This document shows positions 26,072-33,990 of a stretch of DNA of 64,000 nt, one piece after another. Source of the stretch: Puia sp. (GTDB lineage: Bacteria > Bacteroidota > Bacteroidia > Chitinophagales > Chitinophagaceae); NCBI GenBank assembly GCA_031292515.1, contig JARLGZ010000030.1:286931-350930 (forward strand), written 5' to 3'. The number at the start of each line of letters is the position of its first letter. The first letter of the stretch is position 1. A program made the translations under genes and the position numbers. The notes under the pieces were generated by a model. It worked only from the letters and a program-made list of their open reading frames with translations. It had not been told where the DNA came from and searched no databases.

Positions 26072-26293
26072 ATGTGTATAAACTTTGTTCAACCAGTTAT
26101 TTGCAAGGGTACTATGTAAAACATCCTGCCAAAAAAATAATGAGATACAAACGGCGTCCGGCTGTCATTCACCGGGAAAGGCCGCCCCAGATTGTGGAAA
26201 ATTGTACACAACGGGATACTCTTCGACGAGATGGGACCGACTGCCGGAACAGGGAGGGCGTATTTTGGCCTAAGGAGCGGACCCGGAATTGTA

Positions 26294-26309
26294 TGGCAAA
26301 TAAATTGTA
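26294..26309 (+). promoter_or_regulatory. Sigma-54-like promoter candidate before the single-domain regulator
   Basis: TGGCAA-N5-TTGTA approximates the -24/-12 consensus TGGCAC-N5-TTGCA: spacing is exact and the -24 GG is kept, but the -12 GC is GT. The start codon follows 67 bp downstream. No other promoter was recognised in this gap. Confidence 0.35.
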
Positions 26310-26376
26310 GATATAATGGAAAGTCTTTCTTTTTTAATTTGCTTTTAATTCGTATGTTAATGTGGAAACAAATAGT

Positions 26377-26757
26377 ATGAATGAGATTTCAAAGATTTTG
26401 ATCGTAGATGATGAATTGGATATTTGTTATTTACTAAGCGGAATGCTTAAAAGGCGTAATTTTCAACCGGGTTTTGTAAATACACTCTCTGATGCCGTGG
26501 TTGCTTTGCGTAGCGATACTCCTTCCCTGATGTTCCTGGATAACCATCTTCCCGATGGATTCGGATTGGATTTTATTCCCTATATCAAAAAGAATTACCC
26601 GAAGGTCAAGATCATTATGATCACGGCTCATGACAGCGCACAGGACAGAAACACAGCCTATGCCGGTGGGGTCGACCTTTTTATCGGCAAGCCCTTGAAC
26701 CGCGAACTCATCGATGAAGCCATTGACAAGCTTGCCGGACAAAAAACCATGCCCTGA
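26377..26757 (+). CDS. Single-domain response regulator
   Basis: A 126-residue receiver domain from ATG at 26377 (an in-frame GTG lies 15 bp upstream). It has the acidic pair DDE at 11-13, phosphoacceptor D55 in LMFLDNHLPDGFG, the conserved Thr/Ser in MITAHDS and Lys in FIGKPLN. There is no output domain, so it may act as a phosphate sink, as a relay or by protein contacts. It diverges from the NtrC-type gene and converges on the CHASE3 kinase gene (61 bp between stops), so the three genes form a signalling cluster. Confidence 0.92.
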   Translation: MNEISKILIVDDELDICYLLSGMLKRRNFQPGFVNTLSDAVVALRSDTPSLMFLDNHLPDGFGLDFIPYIKKNYPKVKIIMITAHDSAQDRNTAYAGGVDLFIGKPLNRELIDEAIDKLAGQKTMP

Positions 26758-26818
26758 CATGTCAGACGGCAAATGGCAGGATTGACCGCAATCCCGCCCG
26801 GGGCTGTTAAAGTCCCGG

Positions 26819-28243
26819 TTACACAAAATTCAGGGTGATCGAAAAGGCGGTTCCTTTCCCCACCGCGCTCTCCGTCGAGATGTGGCCGTTGTGATTCAAG
26901 ATGATATTCTGCGTGTTTGTCAAACCCAGGCCTGTCCCTTTCGTCTTGCTGGTGAAATAGGGTTCGAACAGTTTTGAAAGTGATTCGGCGTCTATCCCGG
27001 AGCCGTTGTCTGTGATCGTTACGACGCACCTGTTGTCCCTGTCTTCGGTTTTGATCTGCAGGATGCCATGACCCGGCTCCATCGCTTCGATGGCGTTTAC
27101 GATAATATTGAGAAAGGCGATCTTGATCCTTTCTATGTCCACCGAGACGTCGCAGATGCCATCCGAATATTTCTTCTCCACCCAGATATTGTTCAGTTCG
27201 ATCCGGTCTTTGGCCAGTTCCAGCGTCTCGTCGAGGATCTGGTTGATCGATACCCTTTTATGCGAGAGTTCGGCGAATTTCGTGGAATTGAGCAGGTCGG
27301 TGATCAGTTGGTTGATGCGAAGGCTGTTGCGGTTGATCATGTCGAGCAGGAGAGTGGCGTTGCCATTGCCGCCGGGGGCGCCATTCATATCGCTTTTTAA
27401 CTGGTCGACCGCCAGGTTGATATTCGTCAGCGGGTTTCTGACTTCGTGGGCGATGGTGCGTGCGATCCGTCCCGTGGCGGCGAATTTTTCGATACTGCGC
27501 ATACCGACCAGTTCCTTATTCGCTTTGTCCAGTTCCTGGATCCTTTGCTGCAACTGGTCCTGGTATTCCGATACTTTCCTGTCGGCGATGCGGCGGGCGT
27601 TGTTCTCCCGGGTATAGGCCAGGAATCCGTAAATGGCCAGTAAGAAACCCAGCATGAGGGAGACGAGGATAATGGTATTCAGGGTGTGGAACCGGGTCGT
27701 CATCTCCCGGGACCTTTCCCGTAGCCTGAGTTGCTCGTTGGCCTGCATCTGATCGATTGTTTCGCGGATGCGTCCCATGATCTCTTTGCTGAAATAGGCC
27801 TTTGATTTTAAGGAGTCGTTTATTTGAAGGTCCGAAGCAATGAATTCCGACTTTATATCCGCCAGGAGCTGGTATTTTTTGGTAAGCAACTGCCGGAGGC
27901 TTTGCAGGTTCGCGAGCTGGTCGGGGTTGTCCAGGTTCTCCTGCACGAGCCGGTCGTACAGGGAGTCCGTATTGGCCTTGCTGGATTTATACGGTTCGAG
28001 GAAGCTGCTGTCTTTGAAGCTGATATAGCCGCGCAGACCGGTTTCCGCATCTTTGATGGAAGACATCAGGCCTTCCATATTTATGAGAATCCTGTTGGAG
28101 TGGTTGACGAGGTGTGCCTGTTTCAGCAATTCGGAGTTGGCATAGAGGGTCAGCAGATAGGAGAGCAGCAGCAGGAGAAAGGCTGTGCCGTATCCCGCCC
28201 TGATACGTCGATCGATTGCAAATCTTTTAATAACCGTTCTCAT
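26819..28243 (-). CDS. CHASE3-domain sensor histidine kinase
   Basis: A 474-residue kinase. Transmembrane helix 1 (about 17-34) and helix 2 (about 188-208) flank a periplasmic CHASE3 domain (SIKDAETGLRGYISFKD near 57-73). A short coiled coil follows. The HisKA domain has phosphoacceptor His near 264 in TIAHEVRNPLTNI. The HATPase domain has the N box, VTITDNGSGIDAESLSKLFE and GTGLGLTNTQNIILNHNGHI. Its likely partners are the two response regulators next to it. The signal sensed is not known for this family. Confidence 0.93.
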   Translation of the reverse strand: MRTVIKRFAIDRRIRAGYGTAFLLLLLSYLLTLYANSELLKQAHLVNHSNRILINMEGLMSSIKDAETGLRGYISFKDSSFLEPYKSSKANTDSLYDRLVQENLDNPDQLANLQSLRQLLTKKYQLLADIKSEFIASDLQINDSLKSKAYFSKEIMGRIRETIDQMQANEQLRLRERSREMTTRFHTLNTIILVSLMLGFLLAIYGFLAYTRENNARRIADRKVSEYQDQLQQRIQELDKANKELVGMRSIEKFAATGRIARTIAHEVRNPLTNINLAVDQLKSDMNGAPGGNGNATLLLDMINRNSLRINQLITDLLNSTKFAELSHKRVSINQILDETLELAKDRIELNNIWVEKKYSDGICDVSVDIERIKIAFLNIIVNAIEAMEPGHGILQIKTEDRDNRCVVTITDNGSGIDAESLSKLFEPYFTSKTKGTGLGLTNTQNIILNHNGHISTESAVGKGTAFSITLNFV

Positions 28244-28340
28244 TCCCCACTGTTTTCATTTCGTAGGAATTTTTCCCCGTCTGACCTGATTTTTCCCCGG
28301 AAAAGGGTCCCGGAACACTCATCTTTCCGATAAAAAAATA

Positions 28341-28356
28341 TGGTACAACAGTTGTT
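28341..28356 (+). promoter_or_regulatory. Weak sigma-54-like element upstream of the YtxH gene set
   Basis: TGGTAC-N5-TTGTT keeps the -24 GG and the spacing but, like the element at 26294, has GT in place of GC at -12. It lies ~200 bp before the YtxH start. Support is weak. Confidence 0.2.
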
Positions 28357-28481
28357 TGCTATAACCTGAGCGTTCATGAGAGAATGCACGGAAAATAACA
28401 GACAGCAAAGATATATACATTAAAAGGTACGAATTGTTTATAAGGAGAGGTTCAATTTTTAGGGTTTAGGGGTTGAGAAGG

Positions 28482-28502
28482 GGCTGTCCATAGGGTACAG
28501 CC
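28482..28502 (+). promoter_or_regulatory. Leader hairpin before the YtxH gene
   Basis: GGCTGT (28482-28487) and ACAGCC (28497-28502) form a perfect 6-bp stem with a 9-nt loop, and outer bases can extend it. TCTCTCTTTT follows. It is 41 bp before the start codon, so it may be an attenuator-like leader structure or the terminator of an upstream transcript. The rest of 28244-28540 holds no gene. Confidence 0.35.
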
Positions 28503-28543
28503 TCTCTCTTTTAAAAACCGGCAGCGTATTAAAAATAAAGTCT

Positions 28544-28759
28544 ATGAATAATTCGAAATTAGTGATCGGTTTTCTCGCCGGAGCGGCCATTGGCGGTGTA
28601 TTGGGGGTATTGTTCGCCCCGGACAAAGGAGAAGAGACGCGAAAAAAAATTGCAAAAAAGGGGAACGACGTCTCCGATGCGCTAAAGGACAAGTTCAATG
28701 AATTTGTCGACGGGGTCAAGGGGAGTTTCGTCTCATCGGAATATCCGCACGTCAACTAA
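28544..28759 (+). CDS. YtxH-domain small membrane protein
   Basis: A 71-residue protein with one transmembrane helix, LVIGFLAGAAIGGVLGVLFA (about 6-25), directly followed by the YtxH signature PDKGEETRKKIAKKG and an amphipathic tail. YtxH proteins are linked to general stress and envelope protection; the mechanism is unknown. It is the first of three small + strand genes (gaps 23 and 10 bp) that look like one operon. Confidence 0.85.
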   Translation: MNNSKLVIGFLAGAAIGGVLGVLFAPDKGEETRKKIAKKGNDVSDALKDKFNEFVDGVKGSFVSSEYPHVN

Positions 28760-28782
28760 CGGATATTCCCTAAAAACAGGTT

Positions 28783-29148
28783 ATGCAAAAACAGGAAGAG
28801 GACATAGAAGAATTGCTGATTGAGGCGGGCAATTATCTCGAGACCCGGACCGAATTGTGGAAGTTGAAGACGGTGGACGCCGTGTCTGAGTTGTTTTCCG
28901 CCCTTGTCTCCCGCCTGGTATTGATCGGGTTGCTCACTCTTTTTGTGGTAACGGTCAACACGGGTCTTGCCTTGCTGATAGGGTACTGGCTGGGCAATGG
29001 GTTCTATGGGTTCTTTATCATCGGCGGCGTATATGGGATTGCAGCCTTGGTCTGTTATGCCAATCGCGGTCATTGGATAAAAGGACCGGTAGGTAATATG
29101 ATCATCCGGAAAATATTGAAGCCGGGTTTCAGGACCAAGCTGTCTTAA
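28783..29148 (+). CDS. Holin-X-like (phage holin superfamily III type) membrane protein
   Basis: A 121-residue protein with an N-terminal amphipathic segment (EDIEELLIEAGNYLETRTEL) and two strong transmembrane helices (about 43-66 and 72-90). This layout matches the putative Actinobacterial Holin-X/YqjE-like family often found beside YtxH proteins. Despite the family name no lytic role is implied here; such genes usually appear in stress-protection sets. Confidence 0.65.
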   Translation: MQKQEEDIEELLIEAGNYLETRTELWKLKTVDAVSELFSALVSRLVLIGLLTLFVVTVNTGLALLIGYWLGNGFYGFFIIGGVYGIAALVCYANRGHWIKGPVGNMIIRKILKPGFRTKLS

Positions 29149-29158
29149 AATTCTCATT

Positions 29159-29449
29159 ATGTACAATATCAGAACCGTCGAAGAACTCAGGGTGGCGATA
29201 GCCGAGCTGGAATATGAGACGAAGCAGAAAGAGAAGTCAATCCGCAAAGACATCAGTCTCACGGTGGACAGCCTGCGCCCCGCCAATCTCGTGAAAAACC
29301 TGTTCGGCAGCTTTCTGAACGGAACGCAGACCCAATCCCTGCTGGCTTACAAGCCGGTAAAAGGCAGTTTTAAGGCAGGTATTGTGCGAACGGCCGTGGC
29401 CTTCGGAACCAGTCTGCTGGTGCGGCGATTCTTTAAAAAGAAGGAATAG
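29159..29449 (+). CDS. Conserved small protein of unknown function in the YtxH set
   Basis: A 96-residue basic protein. The N-terminal coiled-coil-like segment VEELRVAIAELEYETKQKEK is followed by DISLTVDSLRPANLVKNLFG (about 36-55) and a hydrophobic C-terminus (AGIVRTAVAFGTSLLVRRFF) that could associate with membranes. The pattern (helical N-terminus, PANLVKN motif, C-terminal hydrophobic segment) recurs in small proteins next to YtxH genes of Bacteroidota; no function is known. It lies 10 bp after the holin-X-like gene. Confidence 0.7.
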   Translation: MYNIRTVEELRVAIAELEYETKQKEKSIRKDISLTVDSLRPANLVKNLFGSFLNGTQTQSLLAYKPVKGSFKAGIVRTAVAFGTSLLVRRFFKKKE

Positions 29450-29720
29450 GAAGAATGGTATATAATTTGTGGTTAAGGGAGAAAACAATCTTCCGGAATA
29501 TTACTCTTTCCTGTGATCAACCTTACACCACCTGTTCGGGATTGGGCATCAACCGGATCGGATGTTAATTGATTGGATAATCCCAGCACATCAAGAATCG
29601 GGTAATGTACATGGTTGGTTCAGGCCGGTACATTGCCTTTTTTGTGTTCGTGGTTTCTGTGCCGGGTTCTTAGGTCCGGTTTGGCGTTCGGGCTTTTTCG
29701 GCAGATACGGTCGCCCCCCT
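29450..29720. other. Gene-free spacer, possible small transcript ending in a terminator
   Basis: No reading frame here is credible. The stretch starts with TATATAATTTG, a near match to the -7 element, and ends with a strong terminator at 29601-29643. It is either a long 3' untranslated region of the YtxH operon or an independent small RNA of roughly 150 nt. Confidence 0.35.
29601..29643 (+). terminator. Rho-independent terminator after the YtxH gene set
   Basis: GGTAATGTAC (29601-29610) pairs with GTACATTGCC (29628-29637) in 9 of 10 positions (the remaining pair is G-U compatible). It is followed by six T residues (29638-29643). Confidence 0.75.
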
Positions 29721-30674
29721 TTATACTTTTACAAATTCGTTCAGTTTATGCAATTCGAGGATGGTGGTCTTGCCGTCATCGCTTTCCCTGTACATGGGTA
29801 CGAACTTCCCGTTGAACAGGATCTCTTCATAAGTATACGAAGTTCGTTGCTGGACGACGTTTGAGTAGACGTCGTCGAAGCCGCGGATCAGCACATAAAT
29901 TTCCACATCAGCCGCCTTCATGTCGTCGAAGCTAAAACCTGCCAGCGGGCTTTTCTCATCGATCGGGTGGACCACGGTCCAGTTCATCGGCAGGCTCTCG
30001 ACCCGGTTACGTTCGAGGTCCAGGTCGTAGTACTTGTAGACGTTTTGGCCGTCCTCCATCACCTGCAAACCGATATTTACGCGTATTTCCACATTGGTTA
30101 GAGTATGTTTCTCTTTGTAGGAGGCAAAGCGAAACATCAGGCCTGTTTGTTCCCGGTAAGGGCTCACCAGGGCGTTGTCGCTGAATTTCAGGTAGGCCCG
30201 GGGTCTGGAGAATCGTCCGAAGATGAGACCGGTGGCGAGGGCGAAGGACAGAAAACCGCTCATCGCCTCAACGGCCGCCACGAGGTTGGCGCCGTCCCCG
30301 ACCGGGTTTACCCGTCCATAGCCCACTGTTGTAAAGGTCTCCGTACTGAAGAAATAGACTTCCTTGAATTTTTCCCAGGGCGTCCGTGCGATGGTCCCCT
30401 GCAGTCCATCTATGCCCACCAGGAAGTAAAGACCCGAATAGACGAGGTTGATGACAAAGTAAAACAGCAGGATCAGACCGATGAATTTCCATCGGGGGAG
30501 GGTCAGCATGCTGTGATAGATGCTGAAGCGCCTGAGGAAGGGCAGGCCTTCCTTCCGGAGGTTAAAGGTTCCGTCCCGGTTGATAAACCGGCCGCCGTAG
30601 CTGCTGGCGTTGTTTCCGAAGCCGGTGTCGTTATTCGTCTTTAAAAAGGGGTTGATCCTTTTGTGCAGCGCCAT
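29721..30674 (-). CDS. Inward-rectifier-type potassium channel (KirBac-like)
   Basis: A 317-residue protein with two transmembrane helices (about 62-84 and 130-152), a pore helix and the selectivity filter TTVGYGR (about 111-117). The rest is a beta-sandwich Kir cytoplasmic domain (YLKFSDNALVSPYREQTGLM, VEIRVNIGLQVME, NWTVVHPIDEKSPLAGFS). It would conduct K+ across the inner membrane. Regulation in bacterial members is by lipids and ligands and cannot be read here. It follows the FAD/Fe-S dehydrogenase gene by 52 bp on the same strand and may be co-transcribed. Confidence 0.93.
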   Translation of the reverse strand: MALHKRINPFLKTNNDTGFGNNASSYGGRFINRDGTFNLRKEGLPFLRRFSIYHSMLTLPRWKFIGLILLFYFVINLVYSGLYFLVGIDGLQGTIARTPWEKFKEVYFFSTETFTTVGYGRVNPVGDGANLVAAVEAMSGFLSFALATGLIFGRFSRPRAYLKFSDNALVSPYREQTGLMFRFASYKEKHTLTNVEIRVNIGLQVMEDGQNVYKYYDLDLERNRVESLPMNWTVVHPIDEKSPLAGFSFDDMKAADVEIYVLIRGFDDVYSNVVQQRTSYTYEEILFNGKFVPMYRESDDGKTTILELHKLNEFVKV

Positions 30675-30726
30675 GGTTACTCATTTGATGAAAGTGCAAA
30701 TCTAATTCGAATTTTTGAGCTTCGCC

Positions 30727-33726
30727 TCACTTCAACAGGGCTTCGTACAGCACTTCCACGGGATGGAGGGCCTTGCGTCCGGTTCCGTCTTTTATCTGGT
30801 GCCGGCAGCTGGTTCCCGGGGCGGCGATAATGGTGTCTTCCGCCTGGGCTCTTACTGCGGGCAGCAGCACCAGTTCCCCGATCTTCATAGACAAATCGTA
30901 GTGTTCTTTTTCGTAGCCGAAGGATCCCGCCATGCCGCAGCAACCGGAGGGGATGACCCCGACTGTATAGTTTGCCGGGAGTGACAGCAGTTTGACAGAC
31001 GGCGCGACCGAAGACATCGCCTTCTGTTGACAGTGGCCATGTAATTTGACGGCTCTCTTCTCCGTTGTGAACTGTCCTGCATGGATATGCCCTTTTCCGA
31101 TTTCCGCTGCGATGAATTCATCGATGAGGAAAGTATTCTTTGCCAGCTGTTTTGTTTTCGCCAGCCTGCCGTCGTCGGCAAGATCCGGGTATTCGTCCCG
31201 GAAACAAAGGATGGCGGATGGTTCGATGCCGATCAGCGGCGCATCTTGATTTACCAGCGGGCTCAGCAGGTCGATATTTCTCCAGGCGATTTGTTGCGCC
31301 TGCCGCAGCAGCCCTTTGGAAAGCCAGGCCCTGCCGCTCTCTTCATGGTCGGGAAGGATGACTTCATAGCCCAGTTTTTCGAGGAGCAGGATCGCTTTGA
31401 TGCCGGTCTCCGTATCGTTGTAATTGGTGAACTCGTCGCAGAAGAGATGAACTTTTGGACGGCTATTCCCGGAGGAGAGGCCCCGGTCTGTGCCGCCCGG
31501 GGACGTCGTTGGCCCCGTTCCGTTGGGGGGAGCAATGGCTTGTCCCGGTGGGGTCGCCGCCTGATGCTTTTTGAACCAGCTTCGGAGGGTCGTCTTGTAC
31601 AGTAAAGGCATCGAGCGGCCGGGGGCGAAGCCGGCGAATCGCTTGATCCAGCCTGCCGTCAGTTTATTGGTCATCGCGAAATTATAGAGGCCGGGGGCCA
31701 GGGAGCCCAGTCTCGCGGATTTATTGAACCCGGCGATCAGTTTTGCCCGAAGAGGGACGCCGTTGGCATCATAATAATGCTGGAGGAATTCGGCTTTGAG
31801 TTTCGCTACGTCCACATTCGAGGGGCATTCCGATTTGCAGCCTTTGCAGCTCAGGCAGAGATCCATGACTTCATAGATCTCTTTGTGGTCGAAGCGGTTC
31901 GCTTTATCGGAATGGGTCAGGAACTCGCGGAGGATGTTGGCGCGGGCCCGGGTCGTATCCTTCTCGTTGCGGGTAGCCATGAAGGAGGGGCACATCGTGC
32001 CGCCGGAGAGCTCGGTCTTGCGGCAGTCGCCGGAACCGTTGCACTGTTCGGCATGCTGCAGGACATCCTGGTCCTTATAGCGAAAAACGGTTTGGAAGGG
32101 GGGTGTATGCTGGCCGGGTGTGTAGCGCAGCATGGAATTCATGGAGGGGGTGTCCACGATCTTGTTGGGGTTAAAGATATTCTCCGGGTCCCAGGTCTTT
32201 TTCACTTCCCGCAGCAGTTGGTAGTTCTTCTCGCCCACCATCTGCCGGATGAATTCTCCCCGCAGGCGGCCGTCGCCGTGTTCTCCGCTCAGGGAGCCAT
32301 TGTATCGTTTAACCAGTGTGGCTATCTCTTCTGCGATGGTCCGGAAGAGCCGGTTGCCTTCCTCGGTCTTCAAATTGATGATCGGGCGCAGGTGGATTTC
32401 CCCGGAGCCGGCGTGGGCATAATGTACCGAATAGAGCCCGTGTTTTTTCAGGATTTCGTTGAAATCCCGGATATAGGCGGGCAGGTCCTGTACGTCGACG
32501 GCGGTGTCTTCGATCACGGGCACAGCCTTCGCGTCTCCGGGCAGGTTGGAAAGGAGACCTAAGCCCGCCTTGCGGAGCGACCAGATCTTTTTGGTGTCAT
32601 CTCCGAAGAGAAGCGGAAAGTGGTATCCGAGACCCGCTGCCCGCATGTCGGACTCAACCTGTCCGGCTACTGCCCGGATGCTTTCGCGATCCTCCCGGGA
32701 AAACTCCACGACCAGGATGGCGCCGGGGTCACCCTGCACGAAGAAGCGGTTCTTGCTTTGTTCGATATTCTCTTTCGTGCATTCCAGGATATAGTGGTCG
32801 ATGAGTTCGCTGGCGCTGGGGTGATAGGGAAGGGCGATCAGGTTGGCGCGCAGCGCTTCGTCTATGCTGTTGAAATGCACGCAAAGCAGGCCGCTCTCTT
32901 TGGGCGGCAGGGGTACGATATTCAGTTTGATCTCGGTCAGGAAGGCCAGGGTGCCTTCGGAGCCGGCGATCAGTTTGCAGAAGTTGAAATCCGGCTCACC
33001 GGCGGTAAAGGGGGCTGTATCCAACAGGACGTCGAGGGCATAACCGGTATTGCGGCGTTCGATGCTCTTTTTTGGAAATTCCCGGCGGATCTCCAGCTGG
33101 TTGTCGTAATTGCCCAGGATGCTCCGGATCGAGCGGTATAAATTGGCTTCGAGGCCGGTTCCCTCGCATTTGGCGTGGAAGGCATCCGGATCCAGGGAGG
33201 TAAAGACGGCTTCGGTGCCATCGCTGAGCAGGGCCCGGACCTCCAGGAGGTGTTCCCGGGTACTGCGGTAGACGACCGAGTTGGAGCCGCAGGAGTTGTT
33301 GCCGACCATGCCGCCGATCATGGCGCGGTTTGCCGTCGAAGTTTCCGGGCCGAAAAGCAGGCCATGCGGTTTGAGAAAGGCATTCAGTTCGTCGCGGATC
33401 ACGCCGGGCTGGACGCGCACCCATCGCTCTTCAGTATTCAGTTCCAATATCTTAGTGAAATTCCTGGACACGTCGACGACGATGCCCGACCCCACGACCT
33501 GTCCGGCCAGGGAGGTGCCGGCCGTGCGGGGGATCAGCGAAGTCTTTTCGGTATGGGCGAAGGCGATCAGCTTTCTGATATCTTCCAGGGTACGGGGGAT
33601 GGCTACTGCCAGCGGCATTTCGCGGTAGGCGGATGCGTCGGTGGCGTAAAGTGTACGCATGGTCGTGTCGTCGTAGAGTTCTCCCTCGAAATCCTGGGCC
33701 AGTTGCTTCAGTTTGGCGTTCGTCAT
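30727..33726 (-). CDS. FAD- and Fe-S-containing 2-hydroxyacid (D-lactate type) dehydrogenase
   Basis: A 999-residue protein from ATG at 33726; an upstream ATG adds a non-conserved tail. The N-terminal half is a VAO-type FAD domain (PRTAGTSLAGQVVGSGIVVD, MIGGMVGNNSCGSNSVVYR) with an FAD-oxidase C domain (HYAHAGSGEIHLRPIINL, GSLSGEHGDGRL). The C-terminal half has ferredoxin-like motifs (CNGSGDCRK, CLSCKGCKSECPSNVDVAK) and a CCG domain (KLHGHCQQKAMS, GCCGMAGSFGYEKEHYDLS). This fused architecture (GlcD+GlcF, D-lactate dehydrogenase Dld-II/YdiJ-like) oxidises D-lactate or other 2-hydroxyacids to the quinone pool. It complements LutABC, which handles the L form. Its size is normal for the family. 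Confidence 0.9.
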   Translation of the reverse strand: MTNAKLKQLAQDFEGELYDDTTMRTLYATDASAYREMPLAVAIPRTLEDIRKLIAFAHTEKTSLIPRTAGTSLAGQVVGSGIVVDVSRNFTKILELNTEERWVRVQPGVIRDELNAFLKPHGLLFGPETSTANRAMIGGMVGNNSCGSNSVVYRSTREHLLEVRALLSDGTEAVFTSLDPDAFHAKCEGTGLEANLYRSIRSILGNYDNQLEIRREFPKKSIERRNTGYALDVLLDTAPFTAGEPDFNFCKLIAGSEGTLAFLTEIKLNIVPLPPKESGLLCVHFNSIDEALRANLIALPYHPSASELIDHYILECTKENIEQSKNRFFVQGDPGAILVVEFSREDRESIRAVAGQVESDMRAAGLGYHFPLLFGDDTKKIWSLRKAGLGLLSNLPGDAKAVPVIEDTAVDVQDLPAYIRDFNEILKKHGLYSVHYAHAGSGEIHLRPIINLKTEEGNRLFRTIAEEIATLVKRYNGSLSGEHGDGRLRGEFIRQMVGEKNYQLLREVKKTWDPENIFNPNKIVDTPSMNSMLRYTPGQHTPPFQTVFRYKDQDVLQHAEQCNGSGDCRKTELSGGTMCPSFMATRNEKDTTRARANILREFLTHSDKANRFDHKEIYEVMDLCLSCKGCKSECPSNVDVAKLKAEFLQHYYDANGVPLRAKLIAGFNKSARLGSLAPGLYNFAMTNKLTAGWIKRFAGFAPGRSMPLLYKTTLRSWFKKHQAATPPGQAIAPPNGTGPTTSPGGTDRGLSSGNSRPKVHLFCDEFTNYNDTETGIKAILLLEKLGYEVILPDHEESGRAWLSKGLLRQAQQIAWRNIDLLSPLVNQDAPLIGIEPSAILCFRDEYPDLADDGRLAKTKQLAKNTFLIDEFIAAEIGKGHIHAGQFTTEKRAVKLHGHCQQKAMSSVAPSVKLLSLPANYTVGVIPSGCCGMAGSFGYEKEHYDLSMKIGELVLLPAVRAQAEDTIIAAPGTSCRHQIKDGTGRKALHPVEVLYEALLK

Positions 33727-33906
33727 GTGCAAAATTTTGGTACCTTTTTTCCGGGTGGGGTCAATGGATTTGGACGGCCATCCGGGCCGCAAAATTACTG
33801 CGTTTCGGCCGGTATAAGAACAGCCGGAATGAAAAATCGGGGATATATGGAGAGTACTTTTTAGGGATTGCCGGAATGGCTGCCGGGAATTAAAAAGTTT
33901 ACTTTT

Positions 33907-33939
33907 TTTGTGCTGTTTTTCGGTAAGGGCCTATCTTTA
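33907..33939 (+). promoter_or_regulatory. Bacteroidota-type promoter candidate for the fucosidase gene
   Basis: TTTG (33907-33910), a 21-bp gap and TATCTTTA (33932-33939) match the -33 TTTG / -7 TAnnTTTG pattern with one mismatch. The start codon follows 51 bp downstream. Confidence 0.45.
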
Positions 33940-33990
33940 TCCCTCACATTAGACAAGTTTTTAATTTAAAGCAAGGCTCAATTAGCACGC

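Noticed and set aside
26074..26310. 78-codon frame between the two response regulator genes
   Set aside because: Arg/Thr-rich composition with no family pattern; it covers a region better explained as divergent regulatory DNA.
28783..29148. Prophage lysis gene
   Set aside because: Although the family is named holin-like, no other phage gene is present and the YtxH neighbourhood indicates a stress set.
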